Assembly: GCF_902464545.1 (NCBI RefSeq)
Contig: NZ_CABQJR010000003.1
Location: forward strand, 52,842 to 116,841
DNA from: an uncultured Senegalimassilia sp.
GTDB lineage: Bacteria > Actinomycetota > Coriobacteriia > Coriobacteriales > Eggerthellaceae
DNA: 64,000 bases
Reading direction: 5' to 3'
Translations under genes and position numbers: made by a program
Part shown: positions 1 to 8,728 of the stretch, one piece after another
Layout: each line of letters opens with the position of its first letter
Position numbering within the stretch: position 1 is the stretch's first letter
The notes under the pieces: model-generated
The model's database searches: none
Seen by the model: the letters and a program-made list of their open reading frames with translations, nothing else
Told to the model about the DNA's origin: nothing

Positions 1-20
1 GCTAGAAGGAAATCAACCAT

Positions 21-602
21 ATGGATACTGCAAAGATCGAAGCCGGCGTTCGCATGATTTTGGAGGGCGTGGGCGAGAATCCCGACCGCGAGGGTCTGAA
101 GGAGACGCCCGCGCGCGTTGCCCGCATGTACGAAGAGGTGTTCGCCGGCCTGACGGAAGACCCTGCTGTGCATTTCGCCACCACGTTCGACGAGCACTGC
201 AGCGAAATGGTGCTTGTGCGCGACATCTATTTCTACTCCATGTGCGAGCATCACCTGGTGCCGTTCTTCGGCAAGGCGCACATCGCCTACATCCCGGCCG
301 CCGATGGTCGCGTGTGCGGTCTGTCGAAGCTGGCGCGCCTGGTCGAAGTGTATGCGAAGCGTCCGCAGGTGCAGGAGCGTTTGACCTCGCAGATTGCCGA
401 CACCCTGGTCGAGCAGTTGAACCCGCAGGGCGTTGTGGTGGTGCTGGAGGCCGAGCACATGTGCATGAGCATGCGCGGCGTGAAGAAGCCCGGCAGCCAC
501 ACGGTCACCAGCGCGGTGCGCGGCGTGTTCGCCGGCAGCACCGATGCGGCCCGAGCCTCTCGCACGGAGGCCATGTCGCTCATCTTGCGCGAAACCCGAT
601 AG
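21..602 (+). CDS. folE: GTP cyclohydrolase I
   Basis: Cytosolic enzyme converting GTP to 7,8-dihydroneopterin triphosphate and formate, the entry step of tetrahydrofolate synthesis. The 193-residue length is normal for the type I (FolE) family. The zinc/catalytic segment [19 protein letters not shown] places C75, H77 and H78; the second zinc cysteine is C148 in [10 protein letters not shown], followed by the conserved KKPGS and T(S)AVRG segments. The ATG at 21 is preceded by AAGGAA with reasonable spacing. A TSUP transporter follows after 15 bp and may be cotranscribed. No other folate gene is visible; the upstream end of any operon is outside the window. Confidence 0.97.
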   Translation: MDTAKIEAGVRMILEGVGENPDREGLKETPARVARMYEEVFAGLTEDPAVHFATTFDEHCSEMVLVRDIYFYSMCEHHLVPFFGKAHIAYIPAADGRVCGLSKLARLVEVYAKRPQVQERLTSQIADTLVEQLNPQGVVVVLEAEHMCMSMRGVKKPGSHTVTSAVRGVFAGSTDAARASRTEAMSLILRETR

Positions 603-617
603 CGCAAAGGCTTGGTT

Positions 618-1415
618 ATGGAAGCCGTTGCCGACGTGTGTCACCAGCTGTTCGGCATTGCCCCGGGGTCTATGCTGCTGGTGTGCCTGCTCGTGTTCCT
701 GGCGGGTTACGTCGACGCCATCGCGGGCGGCGGCGGGCTGATCTCGCTGCCCGCCTATATGATCGCCGGCCTGCCCACGCATGCCGCCATTGCAACGAAC
801 AAGATGAGCTCGACCATGGGCACCACCATCGCCACCTGGCATTATGCGAAATCGGGCTACATTCAATGGAAGCTGGCGGGCGTTTGCGTGGTGCTCGCCG
901 TAGCCGGATCGACCATCGGATCGAACCTGGTGCTCATCACCAGCGACGCATTCTTGCGCGTATTTCTGCTGGCGGTGCTGCCGATCACGGCCATCTACGT
1001 AATGAGATCGAAGAGCTTCGGCAAGCAGGACAAAGAGCCGCTTTCGTCGAAACGTACCGCGGCGCTTTGCGCGCTGGTGGCGTTTTGCGTGGGCATATAC
1101 GACGGCTTCTACGGTCCCGGAACGGGCACGTTTCTGATGCTGCTGCTCACTGGCGTGGCCCATCTGAAGCTCAAATCCGCCGCCGGCATCACGAAGGCCA
1201 TCAACCTGACCACCAACGTCACGGCGCTGGTGGTGTTCCTCCTGCATGGCCAGGTGCTGCTGGTGCTCGGCTTGGTTGCAGGCGCCTTCAACATCGTGGG
1301 CAACTACTTGGGCTCCCATAGCTTTTCGAAGAACGGCGGTGCGGTCGCCCGACCCATCACCATCGTCGTCCTGGTCATCTTCTTCGCGAAGGTTATTTGG
1401 GATTTCGTCGCCTAA
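618..1415 (+). CDS. TSUP (TauE/SafE) family membrane transporter
   Basis: Multi-spanning inner-membrane protein of about 265 residues, with the family's glycine-rich half-repeats: GYVDAIAGGGGLISLPAYM near the N-terminus and GIYDGFYGPGTGTFLMLLL in the middle. TSUP proteins move sulfite, thiosulfate, sulfoacetate and other organic anions; the substrate here cannot be read. An in-frame TTG lies 6 bp upstream, but AAAGG at 606-610 has proper spacing (7 bp) only to the ATG at 618, so that start is preferred. It lies 15 bp behind folE. A second TSUP protein (42728-43555) is not a close copy. Confidence 0.85.
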   Translation: MEAVADVCHQLFGIAPGSMLLVCLLVFLAGYVDAIAGGGGLISLPAYMIAGLPTHAAIATNKMSSTMGTTIATWHYAKSGYIQWKLAGVCVVLAVAGSTIGSNLVLITSDAFLRVFLLAVLPITAIYVMRSKSFGKQDKEPLSSKRTAALCALVAFCVGIYDGFYGPGTGTFLMLLLTGVAHLKLKSAAGITKAINLTTNVTALVVFLLHGQVLLVLGLVAGAFNIVGNYLGSHSFSKNGGAVARPITIVVLVIFFAKVIWDFVA

Positions 1416-1445
1416 GCCGTGAAACTACCCGCCGCTGGCTGCGGA

Positions 1446-1461
1446 TGTTTCACGTGAAACG
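1446..1461. other. parS-like ParB binding site
   Basis: TGTTTCACGTGAAACG matches 15 of 16 bases of the bacterial parS palindrome TGTTTCACGTGAAACA. It lies in the noncoding gap between the TSUP gene and the ACT-domain gene. parS sites nucleate ParB loading and cluster near the replication origin. Only this one copy was noticed; no parAB or dnaA genes are in the window. The match is seen directly; function is inferred. Confidence 0.75.
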
Positions 1462-1551
1462 CCACCTGAAAATACAAGGTGCATGACAATCGGGTACTAT
1501 GGAAGCATACTGAAACGAGCGCGTCGGTCGCGCGGGTGAAAGGATTCGAAC

Positions 1552-1821
1552 ATGAAGTGCGTTATCAGCGTTCTTGGCAAGGATCGTAGCGGTATCGTCG
1601 CAGCTGTTTCGGTTGCGCTGGCCGAATGCGGTGCCAACATCGACGACATCAGCCAGACCATCTTGGGCGAAATGTTCTCCATGACCATGCTGACCACGCT
1701 GGACACTGAGAAGGCTGACTTTAACGCTGTGCAGGAGAAGCTTGAGGGCGTCGCCTCTGAGCTGGGCGTGCAGATCACCATCCAGCGTGAGGACGTTTTC
1801 CAGTTCATGTACAAGATCTAG
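1552..1821 (+). CDS. ACT domain-containing protein (UPF0237 family)
   Basis: An 89-residue protein that is essentially one ACT domain, starting MKCVISVLGKDRSGIVAAVS, the typical ligand-binding opening of the family, and continuing with the NIDDISQTIL helix-strand. Stand-alone ACT proteins of this kind (UPF0237, related to GcvR) are presumed amino-acid sensors with no catalytic activity. AAAGGA sits 8-9 bp before the ATG. The gene is monocistronic: a strong terminator follows at 1895-1924. In several Gram-positive lineages this gene sits next to a PFL-like DUF711 gene; that partner is absent here. Ligand unknown. Confidence 0.9.
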   Translation: MKCVISVLGKDRSGIVAAVSVALAECGANIDDISQTILGEMFSMTMLTTLDTEKADFNAVQEKLEGVASELGVQITIQREDVFQFMYKI

Positions 1822-1894
1822 TTCGCGAATCGGATCGTGCTGCTTGCGAACAAGGGCGCAAGCCGAATCGCTTGCATACAAGCCGCCGAACGAC

Positions 1895-1924
1895 GGCCCG
1901 GAGTCGGAGACTCCGGGCCTTTTT
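1895..1924 (+). terminator. Rho-independent terminator after ACT gene
   Basis: Perfect 11-bp stem GGCCCGGAGTC / GACTCCGGGCC (1895-1905, 1909-1919), loop GGA, followed by TTTTT. It separates the ACT gene from the men operon. Confidence 0.95.
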
Positions 1925-1933
1925 GCGCACCGT

Positions 1934-1939
1934 TATAAT
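1934..1939 (+). promoter_or_regulatory. Candidate -10 box for menF
   Basis: A perfect TATAAT lies 40 bp before the menF start, just after the upstream terminator. No good -35 hexamer exists 16-18 bp upstream, because that position is inside the terminator stem, so an activator or an unusual sigma contact would be needed. Confidence 0.45.
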
Positions 1940-1978
1940 AGGAAACTGTGACCCATCAGACGATCAGGGAGAAGTCGA

Positions 1979-3349
1979 ATGACCCGAATCTATTCGTACA
2001 CCCAGCCGCTCGATGCCGATATCGTCGACGCGTTCTGCCTCATGCAGAAGGGCTTCACCGATCAATTCGTGTATTACCGCAAGGACCGTCCTACGCGTTT
2101 CATGGGCTTGGGACGCTGCATCGCGCTGCCGACCTTGGACGAGGCCGAGTGTGAGCTGACGGGGCCGGCCGCCGAGCAGCCGGTGTTCTTCTCGTTCAAT
2201 CGCTTCGACGCGCACAACCCAGCGCCGGCAGATGAGCTGTTCCAATCGTTTCCCAACTTGCATTTCATGCTGCCCGAGGTCGTGCTCATCGAGAATGAGA
2301 GCGGCGCTTTCCTGCAGGTGAACTCCCTTGGTCCGGTGTACGCCGGTCGCGTCGAGCGCTTTGCGCGCCTTGCCTTGACGGCGCCGCATCGCACGCGCCG
2401 CACCGTTTCGTACCAGCTGGAGCTCGATTCGCGGTCCGCTTGGGAGCAGGCGGTGGGAAGCGGGCTCGACGCCATCAAGGGCGGCCGCGTGGAGAAGGTG
2501 GTGCTTTCGCGCCGCCTGAAACTGCGTGCCGACGAGCCATTCTCTTCGAAGGACCTGTTGGTGAACCTGATCGACGGCACCGCGCACGGAACCGTGCTGC
2601 TCTACCGCTACGCCGACGTGTTCTTCTGCGGCTGCACTCCCGAGTTGCTCGTGCGCAAAGCCGGCTGCGAGCTGGAAAGCATGTGCTTGGCGGGAACCTG
2701 TCCGGCATCGCCCGACCCCGCCGAGAACGAGCGCCTTGCGCAGGGCTTGCTGAATGATGCGAAGAACCGTGCCGAACATGACTACGTCGTGCGATTCATC
2801 CGGGATGTGCTGGGCCGCACCTGCTATGCGGTCGATGTCCCGAAAGAGCCGACCATCATGCCGTTGACGCGCATCCAACATCTGATGACGCCTGCGCGCG
2901 CAAAACTGCTTGAAGGCGTTGACCTGTGGTCGATGATGGGCGATTTGCACCCCACCCCCGCGGTTTCTGGCACCCCGGTCGGCGAGGCGAAGATGCTCAT
3001 CCGCCAGATTGAAACCTACAACCGCGGCTTCTTCGCCGGCGCATGCGGCTACGTGGATGCTGCGGGAGATGGCGAGTTCAGCGTGGCGCTGCGCACCGGC
3101 GTGTTCGACGGCGAGATCGGCTACGTGTACGCCGGATGCGGCATCGTCGATGGCAGCCGCGCGGCGGACGAGTACGATGAGATCGCGCTGAAGCTGAAAA
3201 CCGTGCTCTCCGCATTCGATGGCGAAGCCGGCGCGGCTTCGTTCTGCGCCGCGCAAATCAACCCGCAAAAAGCAACGCAAACTGCGGGTCAAACCGCTTC
3301 GCAAGCTGCTGCGCAAACCAGAACCTCAGGGAAAGGGGAAGCTCGATGA
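1979..3349 (+). CDS. menF: Isochorismate synthase
   Basis: Converts chorismate to isochorismate, the committed step of menaquinone synthesis in the cytosol. The 456-residue protein has the chorismate-binding enzyme fold in its C-terminal two thirds: the lysine-bearing segment GGRVEKVVLSRRLKL, MCLAGTCPASPDPAENERLA, the HPTPAVSGTPVGEA motif, then ETYNRGFFAGACGYVD and the YVYAGCGIVDGSRAADEYDE terminus. GGGAG precedes the ATG by about 7 bp. Its stop overlaps the menD start by 4 bp (ATGA), indicating translational coupling. The last 35 residues are a low-complexity Gln/Ala/Thr tail of no known role. Anthranilate synthase is excluded by the men context. Confidence 0.93.
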   Translation: MTRIYSYTQPLDADIVDAFCLMQKGFTDQFVYYRKDRPTRFMGLGRCIALPTLDEAECELTGPAAEQPVFFSFNRFDAHNPAPADELFQSFPNLHFMLPEVVLIENESGAFLQVNSLGPVYAGRVERFARLALTAPHRTRRTVSYQLELDSRSAWEQAVGSGLDAIKGGRVEKVVLSRRLKLRADEPFSSKDLLVNLIDGTAHGTVLLYRYADVFFCGCTPELLVRKAGCELESMCLAGTCPASPDPAENERLAQGLLNDAKNRAEHDYVVRFIRDVLGRTCYAVDVPKEPTIMPLTRIQHLMTPARAKLLEGVDLWSMMGDLHPTPAVSGTPVGEAKMLIRQIETYNRGFFAGACGYVDAAGDGEFSVALRTGVFDGEIGYVYAGCGIVDGSRAADEYDEIALKLKTVLSAFDGEAGAASFCAAQINPQKATQTAGQTASQAAAQTRTSGKGEAR

Positions 3350-5355
3350 CCGTCGCCGATCCGCGCGCAACCGCGCGCTTTTTGGGAGCGTTCTTCGATG
3401 AGCTTGCGAAATGGGGCGTGCAAAACGTGGTAATCAGCCCCGGTTCGCGCTCCACCCCGCTGTCTATGACCGCCTACGAGCTGTCTTGCCGCGCTCCGCA
3501 ACGGATGAGCACGTATGTGGACATCGACGAGCGCGGCGCCGCTTTTCTGGCGTTGGGTATGGCGAAGGCGTCCGGTCGTCCGGCGGCGCTGGTGTGCTCG
3601 TCGGGCACGGCCATCGCCAACTACTATCCTGCCATCCTCGAGGCGGAATCCTCACGTGTGCCCCTTATCGTGCTGACGGCCGACCGCCCGCCGCAGCTGC
3701 AGGGGCTGGGTGCCCCGCAAACCTGCGACCAATCGCACGCTTACGGTACGCACGTGCGCGCCTATCGCAGCATGCCCTTGCCCGCAGATGATGAAGGTTC
3801 GCTGCGCTTCGCTCGCCAAGCTGCCCGCGAGGCGTGCATCGCCGCACTCGGGTTGTGCGAGCCTGCGCAAAACCAGGGAGCGCAAAACTCCTCGGCAGCG
3901 CCCTCGGCTGCGGCGGCGTGCGCATCCCAGCGTCTTGCCGGAGCCTGCTTCGGCGGCCCGGTGCATCTGAACTTCCCGTTCGACGAGCCGCTGAAGCCCG
4001 ACGTGACGCTGCCCGACCTGTTCGACGCCGGTGTCCCTTGCGCCGAGTCCGCTGCGGACAGCGCGGCTCCCGGGGCAAAACCCACTCGAAAGCCGTTGCT
4101 TCCCGTCGGCGTCGCGCACGTGCACGGGGGTATGGAAGGCGTTGCGGCGGCGCAGCTTGCCCGTGAGCTGCTGGCCAACAGCGTGCTGCTGCTGGCGGGC
4201 GAAGGCTCCTGCGCCACGCACGAGGAGGCGCAGCGCGTGCTGGCCTTCGCGCGCACCTTCGCCATTCCCGTGCTCGCCGACCCGCTCTCGGGCCTGCGCT
4301 CCTTCGACGATCCGCTGGTGATCGGCAACTACGACAGCGTGTTCCAGCCTGGCGGCATCTCGCCTGACGAAAGCCTGAACCCGCAGATCATCGTGCGTTT
4401 TGGCCGCTACCCCGTGTCGAAGCGCGCGACGCAGTGGGCCCGTGCGCGCGAGGACGCCGGCGTGTTGCAGGTTGTGGTCGACCCCTTGGAAACGCGCGAC
4501 ACCAACGCCGCCACCACGGTGTTCGTCCGCACGAAGCCCGCCGATTTCGCGCAAAGCATGCTGCGCGCGCTGCGCGTGGAGGACGGCCCCGCGGCGGCAG
4601 GCGCCAACGACCTCTCGTTCGCCAACGCCTGGCAGCAGGTGGAGGAAGCCGCCGCAAAACGCATAGCCGCGGTGGATGCCGACGAAGAACCCGGTGCCGA
4701 CGGCTTCGAGGGCGCCTACGTCCGTCGCGTGCTGGAGCTTGCCCCCGAAGGCTCGTGCCTGTTCGCGGCAAACTCCATGAGCGTGCGTGCCGTGGACACC
4801 TTCTACCTGAAGGGCGGCAAGCAGCTGACCGTGTTGGCGAACCGGGGCCTGAACGGCATCGATGGCACGGTTTCCACGGCCATCGGCGCCTCGCGCTGCT
4901 TCGGCCGCACCACGCTGATCACGGGCGATTTGACCATGCAGCACGACTTGAATGCCCTGGCGTTGCAGCGTGAGCTTCGCGTGCAGCGGCAGCTCGTCGA
5001 CGCCGCAGGCGACGAGAACCGCGCGCCGAAACAGGGCGCCAAGCGTAATAGCTGCGAAACAAACGCCGGTGAGCAGGGCATTACCATCGTGCTGCTGAAC
5101 AACAACGGCGGCGCCATATTCGATATGCTGCCGCAGAAGTCGCAGGAAGCGTATTTCGAGCGCCTGTTCCTCACGCCTCAGGACGTGGACTTCCAGGCAG
5201 CGGTCGCCGCATTCGGCGTGCCCTACAGCAAAACGGCCACGTTGGCCGAGTTCGACCGGGCGTATCGAGCATCGCTGGATGTTCCGGGCATTAGCTTCAT
5301 CGAAGTGCCCGTGCCCCTGCAGGGTCTGCGCGAACGCTACGCCAAGTATTGGTAG
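3346..5355 (+). CDS. menD: SEPHCHC synthase (2-succinyl-5-enolpyruvyl-6-hydroxy-3-cyclohexene-1-carboxylate synthase)
   Basis: Thiamine-diphosphate enzyme joining isochorismate and 2-oxoglutarate in menaquinone synthesis. N-terminal VISPGSRSTPLSMTAYE and VDIDERGAAFLALGMAKASG are hallmark MenD segments. At 669 residues it is about 100 longer than usual. Two low-complexity inserts account for this: an Ala/Gln-rich one near residues 175-205, and one inside the ThDP-binding motif, where GDLTMQHD (from G527) and NNNGG (from N585) are about 58 residues apart instead of roughly 28. All core motifs remain intact, so the enzyme is expected to be active. It overlaps menF by 4 bp. Confidence 0.94.
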   Translation: MTVADPRATARFLGAFFDELAKWGVQNVVISPGSRSTPLSMTAYELSCRAPQRMSTYVDIDERGAAFLALGMAKASGRPAALVCSSGTAIANYYPAILEAESSRVPLIVLTADRPPQLQGLGAPQTCDQSHAYGTHVRAYRSMPLPADDEGSLRFARQAAREACIAALGLCEPAQNQGAQNSSAAPSAAAACASQRLAGACFGGPVHLNFPFDEPLKPDVTLPDLFDAGVPCAESAADSAAPGAKPTRKPLLPVGVAHVHGGMEGVAAAQLARELLANSVLLLAGEGSCATHEEAQRVLAFARTFAIPVLADPLSGLRSFDDPLVIGNYDSVFQPGGISPDESLNPQIIVRFGRYPVSKRATQWARAREDAGVLQVVVDPLETRDTNAATTVFVRTKPADFAQSMLRALRVEDGPAAAGANDLSFANAWQQVEEAAAKRIAAVDADEEPGADGFEGAYVRRVLELAPEGSCLFAANSMSVRAVDTFYLKGGKQLTVLANRGLNGIDGTVSTAIGASRCFGRTTLITGDLTMQHDLNALALQRELRVQRQLVDAAGDENRAPKQGAKRNSCETNAGEQGITIVLLNNNGGAIFDMLPQKSQEAYFERLFLTPQDVDFQAAVAAFGVPYSKTATLAEFDRAYRASLDVPGISFIEVPVPLQGLRERYAKYW

Positions 5356-5448
5356 GCGCTCGGCGCGCAACCGTCGCTGGCAAGGTAAGCGCTTTGCGCG
5401 ATTATCGCCGCAGCGTCGGCGATTTGCGCCCTAGCGCTGCCGGCATAC

Positions 5449-5466
5449 TGTGTTGTACGCAACACA
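5449..5466. promoter_or_regulatory. Operator-like palindrome before menH
   Basis: TGTGTTG-TACG-CAACACA is a perfect 7-bp inverted repeat with a 4-bp spacer, 37 bp before the menH start. A weak -10-like CATACT (5444-5449) abuts it. It could be a repressor site or an mRNA hairpin; no cognate regulator is evident. Confidence 0.4.
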
Positions 5467-5503
5467 TACAACGATAGAACATCAAGGGATCGAGGAGGCG
5501 CTC

Positions 5504-6391
5504 ATGGAAATGATGAACGAGCAGTCGGAAACCGCCTGCTTCGACGTTGACGGAGTCCGATATCGTTACCTGTATATGAAGGAGGATAATCCCGCCCGCG
5601 GCCGTCGTCGCACCCCGGTGCTGTTCGTGCACGGATTCGCGCAAAACGCGCTGTCCTGGTTCCCCACGAGCCGCACCATCTTCCTTGAGCGCGACGTGTA
5701 CGGCATTGACCTTGTCGGCCACGGCGGGTCATCGGTCCCGGTCCATCCGGCGCCGTACAGCTTGCCGGCCATGGGTGAGGCGCTCCTTGCCCTTATCAAG
5801 CTGATTCCGGGAAAACCCCTGGTCGTTGCTTATTCAATGGGTGGGCGCGTTGCTCTTTCCGCGTTGCTCGAGGTCGGCCCTGCCACCTTCGCAAAGCAAA
5901 CGAGCGGCTTGCTTCTGGAGAGCGTGGGCATGGGACCGAAAACGCAGGCGGAGCGCGATGCCGCCATCGAGCGCGATGCCGACATGGCGCGCCGCCTGCG
6001 CGAGACGCCGCTGAAGGACTTCATGACCTACTGGGAGAACCTGCCGCTGTTCGAATCGCAGAAGGCGTTGCCGAGGAAGGTTCGCGCCGCGGTGCGCGCC
6101 AACAGGCTTGCCAACGACCCCGAGGCGCTGGCGAAGTGCGTGGAATGCGCAGGTCAGCACCGCATGCCCTCATATCGCGAGACCACGGCGGCGCTGCGCG
6201 ACCTCGGCTTGCGTGGCTACCCGGCCCTCTACCTTGCTGGCGAAAAGGACGTGAAGTACAGCAAGCTCGCAGCAAGCCTGCACGAGGAGGGCATCGTGAG
6301 GACGCGCATCGCGCCGAAGGTGGGGCACAACGTCCATCTGGAGGCCCCCGAGGTGTTCGCCGCCTGCGTGCACAGCGTGGCGACTCGCTAG
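5504..6391 (+). CDS. menH: Alpha/beta hydrolase, probable SHCHC synthase
   Basis: Probable 2-succinyl-6-hydroxy-2,4-cyclohexadiene-1-carboxylate synthase, eliminating pyruvate from the MenD product. The 295-residue protein shows an alpha/beta hydrolase fold: VLFVHGFAQNALSW (oxyanion loop), the nucleophile elbow VVAYSMGGRVALS with the MenH-like SMGGR signature, and a late histidine in KVGHNVHLEAPE. The ATG at 5504 is chosen because GGAGG stands 5 bp upstream; an earlier in-frame start at 5450 has no ribosome binding site and would overlap the palindrome. Position directly after menD supports the role. A generic esterase is the main alternative. Confidence 0.83.
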   Translation: MEMMNEQSETACFDVDGVRYRYLYMKEDNPARGRRRTPVLFVHGFAQNALSWFPTSRTIFLERDVYGIDLVGHGGSSVPVHPAPYSLPAMGEALLALIKLIPGKPLVVAYSMGGRVALSALLEVGPATFAKQTSGLLLESVGMGPKTQAERDAAIERDADMARRLRETPLKDFMTYWENLPLFESQKALPRKVRAAVRANRLANDPEALAKCVECAGQHRMPSYRETTAALRDLGLRGYPALYLAGEKDVKYSKLAASLHEEGIVRTRIAPKVGHNVHLEAPEVFAACVHSVATR

Positions 6392-6548
6392 CAGGGAGTC
6401 GCCGCCCGCCCGTGCAGCCTGACGCCTGCCGTCCGCCCGTGTTGCGTGGCGGCGCGCTAGCGGGGCGTCCCCGGTCCACTCGAACAACGTGGTGCCGGGC
6501 TGCGAGCTCCGCGGCCTTATCCGTCAGTCCCCTCTCAACGGCCTGGAA

Positions 6549-6592
6549 GGCGCTTGCCGTAACCTTGCTCCAAGGTACTTGCGGCAAGCGCC
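6549..6592 (+). terminator. Nested hairpin, possible terminator of menH
   Basis: Perfect 11-bp outer stem GGCGCTTGCCG / CGGCAAGCGCC, with an inner stem ACCTTG / CAAGGT. It is followed by CGTTTCG rather than a clean T run, so termination is uncertain. The rest of the 6392-6734 gap holds nothing else I can support, apart from the promoter element listed separately. Confidence 0.5.
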
Positions 6593-6662
6593 CGTTTCGC
6601 CCCTTCCATTCCGTGCCATGTTCCCGTGCATTGCTGATCAGCGTCTTGACGTGGTGCTACTT

Positions 6663-6671
6663 TGCTACAAT
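6663..6671 (+). promoter_or_regulatory. Candidate extended -10 promoter
   Basis: TGcTACAAT is an extended -10 element 63 bp before the GGDEF gene. A TTGACG lies upstream, but with only 14 bp spacing, too short for a standard pair. Confidence 0.45.
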
Positions 6672-6734
6672 GCACTCATTGGAAACCAGTATGCACGCAA
6701 GTTCGAATCAACTCGAAACAGAGGCTCACCGGCT

Positions 6735-8642
6735 ATGGATGACAAAACGCAAGGTACCGAGCAGCAAGACCAGCTATCCGATATGTCGAGGGACGAACTC
6801 GATGCGGAGATCGGCCGCTTGCTCGGCGTCTATCCCGTCGTGCGCTTTCTTGACGAGCGCGACATAGAGGAAGATGAATCTTGCCTCCTGTACGGCGGCG
6901 CGTGCGTTTGCATGCGCGGGGTGTGCAAGGACATTCTGCGCGATGGAGGTTCCCGAACGCATAGGGTGCTCATGGGCGATCAGGTCCATCGCGCATCGGC
7001 TTGGTACGTGAACGTCGATGGCAAGCCGGGTGTGCTCATGTGCGCTCAGCCCATCGACGCGGTCGCTGGCGGCTTGCCTTCCGAGGAGCTGCTCTATCAC
7101 GATGCGCTATCGGGCGCGTACAACCGGCGATTCTACGAGGACAACCTGCGTAATCAGCACGTGTTCGCCGGCGTGGCGGTTTTGGACCTGGACGATTTCA
7201 AGCTGGTCAACGATACGCTGGGCCATCATGCCGGCGATGTCGCCATCAAAACGGCCGTGAGCGCGCTCAGGAGCTGCATCCGGTCCAGCGATATGCTCGT
7301 GCGTTACGGCGGCGACGAGTTCGTGCTGGTCATCCCCGGCATTTCCGCTGACGTCTTCGCGCGCAAGCTGCACGATATGGTGGATAAGCTGGCCGAAACG
7401 CCCGTTCCCGGATACGAGAACATCAACCTCACCGTCAGCATCGGCGGCGTGTTGTCCGAGGGTCGCACCGTCGAGGAGGCGGTGCGCCAGGCGGATGGCC
7501 TCATGTACAAGGCGAAGGGCCGCAAGAACCTCGTCATAACCGATTCCGACGACCTTGATCCCTACGAGTTCCATAAACCGTTGCTGTTGGTGGTGGACGA
7601 TTCCGAGATGAACCGCGTCATCCTGAGCGAGATGCTCAAGGACCAGTACGAGATCCTCGAGGCGGATTGCGGCGAAGCGGGCATCGCGTGCCTGGAACAG
7701 CACGGAAGCGGCATCTCCATCGTGTTGCTCGACATCGTCATGCCCGGCGCCGACGGTTTCGACGTGCTCTCCTGCATGTCGCGCAACGGCTGGATCGACG
7801 ACATCCCCGTCATCATGATCTCGAGCGAAGACTCCGACGACTCGGTGCTACGCGCCTATGAGCTGGGCGCTTCCGACTACATCAGCCGCCCCTTCGACTC
7901 GCGCATCGTGCGCCAGCGCGTCAGCAACATCATGCGCCTCTACACCAAGCAACGGCGCCTTTCCACCATGCTCGCGCAGCAGTTCTACGAGCGCGAACGC
8001 GAAAGCCGCATGCTCGTCGACATCATGGGCGGAGCCATGGAGCTGCGCAACGGCGAAAGCGGGCCGCACGTGCAGCATGTGCGCAAGCTCACCGAGATGA
8101 TGCTGGAGCATCTGATGCGCAAAACGGACCGCTACCACATCACCTCAAGCGATCGCAGCACCATTGCCGCCGCCTCCACGCTGCATGACCTGGGGAAGCT
8201 ATCCATCCCCGACAACATCTTGAACAAGCCGGGCAGGTTGACGTCCGAGGAGTTCGAGATCACGAAGACCCACACCACCATCGGCGCCGATATGCTGGAG
8301 GGCATGGTGCAGTACCGCGACAGCGCCCTGGTGCGCACCGCGCGCGACATCTGCCGCTGGCATCACGAGCGCTACGACGGCAGCGGATACCCTGATGGGC
8401 TGAAGGGCGAGGAGATCCCCATATCGGCGCAGGTCGTGGCATTGGTCGATGTCTACGACGCCCTGACCAGCGACCGCGTGTATAAGAAGGCGTTCTCGCA
8501 CGAGAAGGCCATGCACATGATCTTGAACGGCGACTGCGGCGCGTTCAACCCGCTGCTCATCGACTGCCTCATCGATCTGCAGGACCGTATCGTGGTCGAG
8601 AAGGACGAGCAAGATCCACCCCCCCCCTATTTCAGTGAATGA
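6735..8642 (+). CDS. GGDEF-receiver-HD-GYP protein (cyclic-di-GMP turnover)
   Basis: A 635-residue cytosolic signalling protein with four parts. Residues 1-125 are a sensor-like region without recognisable membrane segments. A GGDEF diguanylate cyclase domain follows, with an intact GGDEF motif at residues 192-196 (VRYGGDEFVLVI). Next is a response-regulator receiver (about 280-400) with VVDDSE and the phosphoacceptor in VLLDIVMPG. Last is an HD-GYP phosphodiesterase (about 430-620) with LHDLGKLSIPD and HHERYDGSGYPDGL. Synthesis and hydrolysis of c-di-GMP may thus be joined in one phosphorylation-controlled protein. The start at 6735 has GAGG 10 bp upstream; an open frame reaches back to 6489 but crosses the promoter-like element. 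The C-terminus lies on a 9-C homopolymer. Confidence 0.9.
   Translation: MDDKTQGTEQQDQLSDMSRDELDAEIGRLLGVYPVVRFLDERDIEEDESCLLYGGACVCMRGVCKDILRDGGSRTHRVLMGDQVHRASAWYVNVDGKPGVLMCAQPIDAVAGGLPSEELLYHDALSGAYNRRFYEDNLRNQHVFAGVAVLDLDDFKLVNDTLGHHAGDVAIKTAVSALRSCIRSSDMLVRYGGDEFVLVIPGISADVFARKLHDMVDKLAETPVPGYENINLTVSIGGVLSEGRTVEEAVRQADGLMYKAKGRKNLVITDSDDLDPYEFHKPLLLVVDDSEMNRVILSEMLKDQYEILEADCGEAGIACLEQHGSGISIVLLDIVMPGADGFDVLSCMSRNGWIDDIPVIMISSEDSDDSVLRAYELGASDYISRPFDSRIVRQRVSNIMRLYTKQRRLSTMLAQQFYERERESRMLVDIMGGAMELRNGESGPHVQHVRKLTEMMLEHLMRKTDRYHITSSDRSTIAAASTLHDLGKLSIPDNILNKPGRLTSEEFEITKTHTTIGADMLEGMVQYRDSALVRTARDICRWHHERYDGSGYPDGLKGEEIPISAQVVALVDVYDALTSDRVYKKAFSHEKAMHMILNGDCGAFNPLLIDCLIDLQDRIVVEKDEQDPPPPYFSE
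8619..8627 (+). repeat. Nine-cytosine homopolymer at the gene end
   Basis: Nine C residues encode prolines just before the stop codon of the GGDEF/HD-GYP gene. Loss of one C would extend the frame to a stop at 8740-8742, overlapping the start of the Hpt gene; gain of one C would stop at 8636-8638. It could be slippage-prone or a sequencing error. Confidence 0.8.
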
Positions 8643-8728
8643 CGAGGGGGCGGGAAAGAGCGGAAGCTTGATCGATGAAGGGCGCCCCGATGATGAAAAT
8701 GGGCCGACAAGGAAAGGCGAGATAGGCC

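Noticed and set aside
6646..6671. TTGACG-TACAAT as a normal -35/-10 pair
   Set aside because: Spacing is only 14 bp; the -10 is instead listed as an extended -10 element.
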